Shown piece after piece: positions 1-6,552 of a stretch of 64,000 nucleotides of DNA (the stretch's first letter is position 1; every line of letters starts with the position of its first letter). The notes under the pieces are model-generated. The model was not told where the DNA came from. It was given only the letters and a program-made list of their open reading frames with translations, and did no database searches. The position numbers were made by a program, and so were the translations under genes. The stretch is from Kibdelosporangium philippinense (GTDB lineage: Bacteria; Actinomycetota; Actinomycetes; Mycobacteriales; Pseudonocardiaceae), in NCBI RefSeq assembly GCF_021390435.2, contig NZ_JAJVCN010000004.1, positions 848,501 to 912,500 of the forward strand, in the 5' to 3' direction.

Positions 1-127
1 GCCATCCACGCCGACGGACACTATTCGTCATCGCCATCCACGCCAGATCTTCCCTAGTAAGAACATTCTCACCAGAACAACCCGTCGTCTATCCGCAACC
101 CTAAAAACAATCAACTCCCCACCAAAC

Positions 128-173
128 CTTAAGTCAGTGGCATTGCCGCGCGGGGCGATGCCACTGACTTAAG
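128..173. repeat. Strong palindrome, 16-bp perfect arms
   Basis: The arm CTTAAGTCAGTGGCAT at 128-143 is perfectly complementary to 158-173. The stem continues inward with GCC/GGC pairs, leaving a loop of about 6 nt. It could be a terminator-like hairpin or a dispersed palindromic repeat. No gene end adjoins it inside the window, so its role is unknown. Confidence 0.8.
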
Positions 174-510
174 TATTCTGGCTGGTCGCAAGCGGCGCAG
201 GGTCGATTGTCGGTGGCGTTGATGTCCACAATGGACGTTTGATCGTCGCATGAGTCTCACTTGCCCCGTGCGTCACTCCTGTTACCCGGGTTGGTGCCGT
301 GAAGGTCACCTTCGCGGCGTCCAACGCGCCAAAGGTTCCCCTCGTGGATCGTGGCGGGCGTGAATGAAGGCCACTGTGGACAGTCCCGTCCATTGGTGGC
401 GCGGGTACGCGGTGCTTGCGGGTCGGGCCACTCGCGTTCCGCACCTCTCAAGATCAACCTCGCGCCCCACGCCCGCAGGCCACCTCTGAGGTGCGAGAAC
501 GCCCTTAAAA

Positions 511-532
511 TAAGTCAGCGGCATTGCCGCGC
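511..532. repeat. Half copy of the 128-173 palindrome
   Basis: Twenty-one of 22 bases match 130-151, but the matching second arm is missing. The copy stops about 20 bp before the 16-bp inverted repeat that brackets the IS110-family element. This suggests a palindrome of this family was interrupted there, but no second half was found on the far side of the element. Confidence 0.55.
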
Positions 533-636
533 TGGGTTCCCGTGTCATCTATGAAGGAGCGGGGCCGGTCAAGTCCGGGGGATTGTTTTTCTGGGTTTTT
601 CTGGCGATCGCGGGCAGGGAGGTCCGCGGTGTGGGG

Positions 637-691
637 GTCAATGACTGGCCCGGAGGGCCACCCCTTCCGCAGGAAGGGGCGTGGTCTTGAC
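637..691. ncRNA. Candidate structured RNA of the IS110-family element
   Basis: Two perfect hairpins abut each other: TGGCCC-gga-GGGCCA at 646-660, and an 8-bp stem CCCCTTCC-gca-GGAAGGGG at 661-679. They are enclosed by an outer GTCAA/TTGAC pairing (637-641 with 687-691), giving a three-way-junction shape. A further hairpin lies at 800-816. Position in the non-coding part of an IS110-type element makes a bridge-RNA segment plausible. This is inferred from structure and location only. Confidence 0.35.
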
Positions 692-981
692 GCCGATACC
701 GTCGGAGATGTCACGCTATTCAAGCCAGGAAAATTGTGTGGTGTGGTCCCCTTTTTTCGTGGTGGGTTCGTGTGAGGTGTGTGGTCGCGTTCGCCGGTGC
801 CCGGAAATAGTCCGGGTGACAAAGACCAACCCTCGGGGGCTGGTTGTCGGTCATCTATCCGCTGGGTGTGTGCATGGTGAGGTGCGACCGTGGCCAGGCG
901 GGATCAATCAAATCGACGACCACGCCACCCCGGGGGTGGGGGTCAGACACGGGCCGATCCGCGCCTGGTCACGACCAGTCC

Positions 982-2013
982 TCATCCGGCCTGCCGCGGG
1001 TGCAGGGCGCGGATGTGTCCGTCCCGCAGGCCATAAAACACCAGCGTGAGCAGGCGGCGGGCGACCGCGACGGTCGCGATGTTGCGGCCCCGCCGCTCCT
1101 GGATCCCCTCCCGGGTGGCCACCAGCCAGCCTGTGCCGGCGGGGACTTTCTGGGCGGCTTCGACCACCGCCCAGCGCACCAGCCGAGAGCCCTGTTTGGT
1201 GATCCGGCCCCGGCGCACGCTCCGGTCCGATTCGTGGTGTTTCGGGGTCAGCCCGGCCCAGGAACACAACTGCCGCGGCGAGCGAAACCGGGTGATGTCA
1301 CCGATCTCGGCGATCAGGACCGCGGCCAGGATCGGGCCGACACCGGGGATCTGTTGCAGCACCAGGTATCCCGGATCAGCCGCGACGTGGCGGGTGATCA
1401 GACTGGTGACCACGGCGATCTCGAAACCCAACGCCTCGATCAACCGGCACTGACTGTTCACCCTCGCCCGGAACGGCGGATCCAACGGCGCTTCGGCCAG
1501 CAGGGCCCGGCCCCGGACCCCGAACACATCACTGACCGGCAGCCGGACGCCCTGCTTGGCCAGCACCGCGTGCACCCCGGCTTTCACCCCGGTCCGCAGG
1601 TTGACCAGTTTCGCGCGGTGACGCACCAGCTCCCGCAGGCCACGCACCCGCGGTGGCGCGATCCAGCCCTCAGCCAACCGGCCCCGCCACAACACCTCGG
1701 CCAGATCCGCCGCGTCGCGCCAATCGGTCTTCACCCGCCGCGTGGTCCAGCCCTTGATCCCCAGCGGATGCGCCAAATGCACCCGCGCACCCGCCTCGGC
1801 CAGCGCGTCCGCGGCCCAATACCAGCCATACGTGGCCTCCAGCACCACCTCCGGGCACCGTCCGGCCTTGCCGATCTCGGCCATCAACGTCATTGGGTCG
1901 TTGTCGATCCGCACCGCGTCCAGTCGCTCACCAGCGGCGTTCAACCGCACGATCACCGACCGATGCCGATGTAAATCGATCCCGACGTACTGTTGTCCGT
2001 CATACTCAGACAC
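982..2013 (-). CDS. IS110-family transposase
   Basis: A 343-residue recombinase of the IS110 type. The N-terminal DEDD RuvC-like domain begins at GIDLHRHRSV, and the C-terminal Transposase_20 domain contains the helix-hairpin-helix-like stretch IPGVGPILAAVLIAEIGD followed by FRSPRQLCSWAGL. The GTG at 2013 was chosen because AAGGGAGG precedes it at a normal distance; the frame is open further upstream but has no better ribosome site. The family inserts elements by RNA-guided recombination without target duplication. The gene appears intact, so the element could be active. It lies alone, with palindromic and repetitive non-coding DNA on both sides. Confidence 0.9.
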   Translation of the reverse strand: MSEYDGQQYVGIDLHRHRSVIVRLNAAGERLDAVRIDNDPMTLMAEIGKAGRCPEVVLEATYGWYWAADALAEAGARVHLAHPLGIKGWTTRRVKTDWRDAADLAEVLWRGRLAEGWIAPPRVRGLRELVRHRAKLVNLRTGVKAGVHAVLAKQGVRLPVSDVFGVRGRALLAEAPLDPPFRARVNSQCRLIEALGFEIAVVTSLITRHVAADPGYLVLQQIPGVGPILAAVLIAEIGDITRFRSPRQLCSWAGLTPKHHESDRSVRRGRITKQGSRLVRWAVVEAAQKVPAGTGWLVATREGIQERRGRNIATVAVARRLLTLVFYGLRDGHIRALHPRQAG

Positions 2014-2312
2014 CAGGGGCCTCCCTTGCGTGAGATTTAAGGCAAACCCGAGTGTCCGCTCGGAACCCACCAGGAGCGAGGCCCCGCTCCTTCATCACAT
2101 CAAATCGAGTCGCGGTGACCACCGAAACGCTGGAACAGGAACAAAGCCACAGCAACAACGCTGGAACAGGAACACGGCCACAGCGACCCAGCTGGAAACC
2201 GAAGCCAAACCATGAAGGGCACACACCAGAAGCGAAGCAGAGCCGCAACAACACCGGCCCCACCACCGCGTCCTTCCCTCCTCACCGGCCCCTGGATGTC
2301 TAAAGTGACCGA
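2014..2312. other. Non-coding spacer with tandem repeat and IS110 inverted repeat
   Basis: This gap lies upstream of the transposase and before the next gene. It contains the right 16-bp inverted repeat (2080-2095), a local hairpin at 2073-2090, and a 31-bp tandem repeat at 2126-2187. No coding sequence is recognised. Confidence 0.6.
2126..2187. repeat. 31-bp tandem repeat, two copies
   Basis: Two directly adjacent 31-bp units (2126-2156 and 2157-2187) match at 28 of 31 positions and begin AACGCTGGAACAGGAACA. A decayed third unit follows to about 2211. The array sits upstream of the IS110 transposase and may be part of the element or of the host flank. Confidence 0.8.
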
Positions 2313-3410
2313 ATGCGCGTCACGCTGAACGCCACCAAGACCCGGACCGCGTTGCGTATCTCGGCACGCGTCTCCTTGGACATACTGCTGGTCCTGCTGA
2401 TGACGGCGGCAGGACTCTGGATCCTTGGCTGGATGTGGCCGGTGATCTGGCCACTGGTCATAGGCCTCCTACTCGCCACGCTCACCTGGCCGATGACCCG
2501 CTTCCTCCGACGCCACGGATGGCGACCTGCCCTGGCCGCGTCAACCGTCACGGTCACGTTCCTGCTCGGCTCAATGGGCACGATCGCCCTGATCGCAGTC
2601 CCGGTCGCGGCTCAGGCTGACGAGCTGACCCAAGGCGTGATCGATGGCATCACGCGACTCCGTGAATGGGCGGCCGGGCCACCGTTGAACATCAGCAACG
2701 ATCAGGTGAGCGCGGCCCTCGACACCGCGGTCGCCCGCGTGCAGAACAGCATCGGCGACATTCTCTCCGCCACTGTCACGGGCGTGGGCGCGGTGGCGAA
2801 CGGTCTGATCACGGCAGTGCTGGCGTTGTTCCTGATGTTCTTCTTCCTCAAGGACGGCCCGAGGTTTCTGCCGTGGCTGACGAGGCAACTGCCCGGCCGT
2901 CTTGCTGACGACGTCCCGACTGTGGCGTCGCGTTGCTGGGAGACGCTCGCATCCTTCGTACGGTCGCAGGCGTTCGTTGGTCTGCTGGACGCCGTGTTCA
3001 TCGGGCTTGGGCTCTGGATTGTCGGCGTGCCGTTGGTACTTCCCTTGTCTGTGCTGACGTTCGTCGCGGCCTTCGTACCCATTGTTGGTGCGTTGTTCGC
3101 GGGTTTTGTCGCTGTTCTCATCGCGTTGGTGTCTAACGGGCCGACGGATGCGCTGATCGTGCTCGCCATCATCGTCGTTGTGCAGCAACTCGAAGGGAAC
3201 GTGTTCCAGCCGATGTTGCAGAGCCGCAGCCTTGGCCTGCACGCGGCCGTCGTGCTGTTGGCGGTCACACTCGGCGGCACGTTGGCGGGCATCACTGGCA
3301 GCTTGGTCGCGGTTCCACTCGCCGCCATGATCGGCGTGGTGTGGAGCTACATCCGTGAGCAGCTGAGCGACCCGGAACCTGAGCCAGCTACCACCACGGA
3401 CGCTGCCTAG
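2313..3410 (+). CDS. AI-2E family transporter (PF01594-like membrane protein)
   Basis: A 365-residue polytopic membrane protein. Two hydrophobic segments lie near residues 23-60, a third near 70-100, a central soluble section follows, and a hydrophobic C-terminal half comes after it. The C-terminal block with IVGALFAGFVAVLIALVSNG and the motif LEGNVFQPMLQSRSLGLHA is characteristic of the AI-2E/TqsA/YdiK family, known as exporters or permeases of small molecules and, in some members, Na+/H+ antiporters. The start codon lacks a clear ribosome site. It stands alone between the IS110 element and a convergent TetR gene. The substrate cannot be inferred. Confidence 0.85.
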   Translation: MRVTLNATKTRTALRISARVSLDILLVLLMTAAGLWILGWMWPVIWPLVIGLLLATLTWPMTRFLRRHGWRPALAASTVTVTFLLGSMGTIALIAVPVAAQADELTQGVIDGITRLREWAAGPPLNISNDQVSAALDTAVARVQNSIGDILSATVTGVGAVANGLITAVLALFLMFFFLKDGPRFLPWLTRQLPGRLADDVPTVASRCWETLASFVRSQAFVGLLDAVFIGLGLWIVGVPLVLPLSVLTFVAAFVPIVGALFAGFVAVLIALVSNGPTDALIVLAIIVVVQQLEGNVFQPMLQSRSLGLHAAVVLLAVTLGGTLAGITGSLVAVPLAAMIGVVWSYIREQLSDPEPEPATTTDAA

Positions 3411-3459
3411 GCCTTGCGGCGGCTGGATTTGTCCGCTGCGAAGGTTCTCGGTTGTCCGC

Positions 3460-4128
3460 CTAGTTGCGAATGGTCAGCAGGCCGGTGATCAGAACTCGTA
3501 CATCTCGGCTGAACGTCTGCGCGAAGTCGACGTGTGAGGAGGTCAGCCGGGGGTCGTCGATCGCCTCGCGAACCGCGGGGCCGGGATTCGCGAACGGCCA
3601 CAGCCCAACGATCACGACGACCGAAGTGTTGACGAGCTCAATGGCGGCCTCCGAGTCGAGGCCGGGCACACGCGAGGCGATCATCTCGGCGAGGCGGAGC
3701 AGTTGCTGGCGGTTGCCGAGCTTGAACTCGCGAATCACCGCGGGCGAGACGTTACGTTCCAGCACCGCGGCGAGCACGCTCCACAGCTCGCACAACATCG
3801 GGCGCTCGGCCAGCGAAGTCGCCCACACGTCGGCGACCTGGCTCACCACGTCGGGGTGAGACGGCGGCGGCAGCCGGTCCTCCAGCTCGTCGAGCCATTC
3901 CTGCCGGGCTCGCTGCAGCAACTCCAGAAACACGGCCTCGCGGGTTTCGTAGTACCGCACGATCCCGGACTTCGAGCCGCCGAGCCGCCGGGCGATCTCG
4001 CGCAGGCTGATGTCCTGCGCGGGCCGCTCGGCCAGCAGCTCCTGCGCCGCGTCGAGGATCGCCTTGCGGCGCAGGAGCTGCTGTTCCGGCCGTCGGGCCC
4101 GCTGAAAAGGGAATATCTCGTCCACCAC
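3460..4128 (-). CDS. TetR family transcriptional regulator
   Basis: A 222-residue TetR-type repressor. The N-terminal helix-turn-helix spans roughly residues 20-70 (AILDAAQELLAERPAQDISL, then LGGSKSGIVRYYETREAVF), followed by a helical ligand/dimer domain. It is transcribed divergently from the small gene at 4237. The 108-bp gap between them holds three copies of the same palindrome (4141-4204). That layout predicts autoregulation and control of the 4237 gene. The inducer is unknown. Confidence 0.9.
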   Translation of the reverse strand: MVDEIFPFQRARRPEQQLLRRKAILDAAQELLAERPAQDISLREIARRLGGSKSGIVRYYETREAVFLELLQRARQEWLDELEDRLPPPSHPDVVSQVADVWATSLAERPMLCELWSVLAAVLERNVSPAVIREFKLGNRQQLLRLAEMIASRVPGLDSEAAIELVNTSVVVIVGLWPFANPGPAVREAIDDPRLTSSHVDFAQTFSRDVRVLITGLLTIRN

Positions 4129-4136
4129 ATTCAGGA

Positions 4137-4204
4137 TAACAGTCCACTGGACTCTTGTTACGAGTCCGGTGGACTGTTAACGTGAAATATGAGTCCACTG
4201 GACG
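4137..4204. promoter_or_regulatory. Triple TetR operator between divergent genes
   Basis: Three palindromes of the form AGTCCA-N-TGGACT occur at 4141-4153, 4163-4175 (with one change) and 4192-4204 (last base changed). The first two form a larger inverted repeat: 17-bp arms at 4137-4153 and 4163-4179 differ at one base. The position between a TetR gene and its divergent neighbour makes this the likely operator. Confidence 0.75.
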
Positions 4205-4236
4205 CATAAGGAGTTTCAACGCTGAGAGGAGTTCTC

Positions 4237-4617
4237 ATGTCTGGCCCGTTCATCTTCATCGCCACCAACAAGGTGCTCGACCGCAAGCTCGAAGACGAGA
4301 AGAACCGCATGCCCGGCTGGGTGCGGTACATCCAGGAGCGCGAGCCGCGCACGATCGGCTTCCACGAGTACCGCAGCGCCGACGGCACCGAGGTGGAGTT
4401 CGTCCAGATTCACCCGGACACCGACTCGTTCGAGCACCACCTGCGGGTGGTCGCCGAGTCTGACATGTCCTTCAAGGATACGCTGTCCGGCACGACGAGC
4501 ATCCGGATATACGGCCAGCCGTCCGAGGCGATCTTGGAAATGCTCAATCAGCAGGCCGGGGCCGGAGTTTCCGTGACGATCCTGCCCGAGCACTTCGGTG
4601 GTTTCACGCGTTCCTGA
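4237..4617 (+). CDS. Small ABM-like (ferredoxin-fold) protein of unknown function
   Basis: A 126-residue soluble protein starting at an ATG after a GAGAGGAG ribosome site. The pattern of strands and helices, with the stretches RTIGFHEYRSADGTEVEFVQ and HPDTDSFEHHLRV, resembles dimeric alpha-beta barrel proteins of the antibiotic-biosynthesis-monooxygenase superfamily. No catalytic residue can be named. It is the probable target of the divergent TetR regulator and is followed by a rho-independent-type terminator, so it is a single-gene transcript. The substrate is unknown. Confidence 0.7.
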   Translation: MSGPFIFIATNKVLDRKLEDEKNRMPGWVRYIQEREPRTIGFHEYRSADGTEVEFVQIHPDTDSFEHHLRVVAESDMSFKDTLSGTTSIRIYGQPSEAILEMLNQQAGAGVSVTILPEHFGGFTRS

Positions 4618-4625
4618 ACAAGATC

Positions 4626-4663
4626 AAAAGGCTCATTGATGATCGTCATCAACGGGTCTTTTT
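4626..4663 (+). terminator. Rho-independent-type terminator
   Basis: An imperfect stem of about 14 bp is formed by AAAAGGCTCATTGATGA and the complementary stretch after a TCG loop, ending in a T-rich run. It begins just after the stop of the 4237 gene. Confidence 0.7.
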
Positions 4664-4805
4664 GTGTTCCCGAAATCCCTGTGACACGTTCAACAGTGCT
4701 CTGAGCTGGCCTGATGTGTACGTTGTCGGCATACAGATATACAGATACCGGTATCCAGAAGACTGCGGTTCTTCAATAAGTGGACCGAGGGAAGGGAAGA
4801 TCGAG

Positions 4806-5721
4806 ATGTCCGACCAGCTGACCCGACGAGGAATACTCGCTTTTGGTGCTGCCGCAGGCTTGAGTGCGACGGCTCTTGCCGGTTCGGCGCACGCGCAGAC
4901 GACCCCGAAACCGACGTTTCTGCCGTTGCCGCTGGAGTCCAAGCCGCGCCCGGTACCGCCCGAGGGCTACATCCTCGACCGCGTCGGCGACGCGATGTAT
5001 GTGGTTACCGCGGGCGGGAACCAGACGCCGTTCGTCGTCACGCGGATCGGCGTGGTCCTGATCGACGCTCCGCCGAGCCTGGCCAACTTCCTGCCCGCCG
5101 CTATCCGCCGGGTTACCAACAAGCGCGTGACTCACATCATCTACAGCCACAGTCACGCCGATCACATCGCGGGCGCCGCCGCGTTCGGCAACGTGTTCCG
5201 GATCGCGCACGAGGAAACCGCGCAGACCATGCGGATCGCGCGTGACCCGAACCGGCCGATGCCGACCACGACCTTCCGCGACCGCTACCACCTGAACGTC
5301 GGCGGCGAGCGTTTCGAGCTGTCCTACCCCGGCAACAACCACGGCCGACAGTGTGCCCGGAATCCTTACCGCGCACGACCAACTGGCCAAGCTGCCCATC
5401 GAGACGTTCGTCGGCGGGCACATCCACCGGCTCGGCACCCCGCGTGACATCAAGGACTCGCGCGACTTCACCTACGACCTGTGGCACACGACGCGGCGGG
5501 CCGTCGCCGACACGAAGATCGCCGACGCCTTCGCGCAGGTCGAGCCCGGCAACCAATGGGGCGCCTTCAAGGTGTACTACCAGGCCATCGCCGACATCGT
5601 GGAACCCGAGATCATCCAGCGCTGGGGCACGAAGCTGGGCGGCGTCGACATCTGGACGCGCGACAACGCGACCACCATGGCGGTTTCCCTGCTGCTCGAC
5701 GCACCCCGCAACGTCCAGTGA
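4806..5721 (+). pseudogene. Broken Tat-exported MBL-fold metallo-hydrolase
   Basis: The start at 4806 has a GGGAAG ribosome site and a Tat signal (LTRRGILAFG, then a hydrophobic stretch ending SAHA). The beta-lactamase-fold zinc motif SHSHADH is present. After PGNNHG, at about 5340, the frame is lost. The remaining C-terminal part (PGILTAHDQL onward, to 5721) lies in another frame. Compared with family members, roughly 30-40 residues between these points are missing, including the segment expected to carry a metal-ligand Asp. A deletion that also shifts the frame is the simplest reading. The product should be inactive. The neighbouring gene is a convergent GntR regulator. Confidence 0.8.
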
Positions 5722-5778
5722 CGCCTTACGCGCCGGGTGAACGCACAGGCACCCGCGGCGCAGGCCGACGCTGCCTGA

Positions 5779-6447
5779 TCAGTCAGCGGAATCGCCGATG
5801 TGGCCTTGAAGGACGTCAAAAGCGCGCCTGCGATGCACCGCGAAAAGGTCGAGAGCCGTTTCGGTGTCGCGCGCACGTAGGGCGGCAACGAGCTCGCGGT
5901 GTTCATTGGGAATTGCTGACAAGTAGCCGTCGGAATTGAGGCCGACCCGCGTCAGCAGGAACAAATGGACCTGCGAACGAATCGCGTGCCACGCGTCCTG
6001 GAGGCGTTGGTGGTGTGTGGCGGCATAAACGGCGTCGTGGAACTCGATGTCGCAGCGGACCATCTCGTGTTCGTCCGAGGCCCGTTCCATCCGCCGCGCC
6101 GCGTCCGCGATGGCCGCTATGTCCTCATCCGGAGCGTGGGCGATCACCAGCCCGACAGCGAGGTGTTCCAATGCCGCACGCAGACTGTCCAATTCGGATA
6201 CGTCCTGCGCGGACAGTGTTGTCACGGTTGACCCGCGGTGCCATTCGCTGCGGACAAGGCCTTCGCGTTCCAGCCGGAGTAAGGCCTCGCGCACGGGCCC
6301 GCGGCTCACGCCGAGTGCCTCGGACAGTTCCACCTCGCGCAATTGGCTTCCTGGCGGGTAGGCGCCGCCGAAAATGGCGTCCCTGATCCGGTCTGCCACT
6401 TCGTCTGCCAGCCCCCTGCGACGTGCGGGAGCGACCTTGCCAGCCAT
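5779..6447 (-). CDS. GntR family regulator, FCD (FadR) subgroup
   Basis: A 222-residue regulator. The winged helix-turn-helix is at about residues 10-75 (LREVELSEALGVSRGPVREA), and an all-helical FCD ligand domain contains the metal-binding pattern D-x(3)-H seen at DIEFHDAVYAATHH, followed by later His residues. FCD proteins usually sense small organic acids. It is divergent from the LuxR-type gene at 6553. A TGTTAACA palindrome at 6455-6462, just upstream of its start codon, is a plausible autoregulatory site. Confidence 0.9.
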   Translation of the reverse strand: MAGKVAPARRRGLADEVADRIRDAIFGGAYPPGSQLREVELSEALGVSRGPVREALLRLEREGLVRSEWHRGSTVTTLSAQDVSELDSLRAALEHLAVGLVIAHAPDEDIAAIADAARRMERASDEHEMVRCDIEFHDAVYAATHHQRLQDAWHAIRSQVHLFLLTRVGLNSDGYLSAIPNEHRELVAALRARDTETALDLFAVHRRRAFDVLQGHIGDSAD

Positions 6448-6454
6448 GTCACAA

Positions 6455-6462
6455 TGTTAACA
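6455..6462. promoter_or_regulatory. Short palindrome upstream of the GntR gene
   Basis: TGTTAACA lies 8 bp upstream of the GntR start codon, in the space shared with the divergent LuxR-type gene. The position fits a GntR operator, but the site is short. Confidence 0.35.
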
Positions 6463-6552
6463 AGGTCAAATCCCTTGTGGCCGGTGGCGAAGAGAAGACA
6501 ATGTGCCCATTGCCACCGTTTCGAACGCTGGCCGTCTGATTTAATCACTCAA

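Larger units (their letters stand above)
1..550. other. Non-coding left edge with palindromes
   Basis: No convincing gene is visible in this stretch. The short reading frames present lack recognisable domains and ribosome binding sites. It holds a strong palindrome at 128-173 and a one-mismatch copy of the palindrome's left half at 511-532. The sequence then runs into the non-coding flank of the IS110-family element. Confidence 0.6.
551..2095 (-). mobile_element. IS110-family insertion sequence (bounds approximate)
   Basis: A transposase gene at 982-2013 is bracketed by a perfect 16-bp inverted repeat, ATGAAGGAGCGGGGCC at 551-566 and its complement at 2080-2095. IS110-family elements lack classical terminal repeats, but the IS1111 subgroup carries subterminal inverted repeats of this size. 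The exact ends and any target core are not visible, so the element may extend somewhat beyond these coordinates. About 410 bp of non-coding sequence lies between the transposase stop and the 551-566 repeat. That space is large enough for the structured guide RNA (bridge RNA) now known for this family. Confidence 0.55.

Noticed and set aside
844..1974. Long open frame on the plus strand across the IS110 transposase
   Set aside because: It is the antisense of a recognised transposase in GC-rich DNA, has no domain and no ribosome site.
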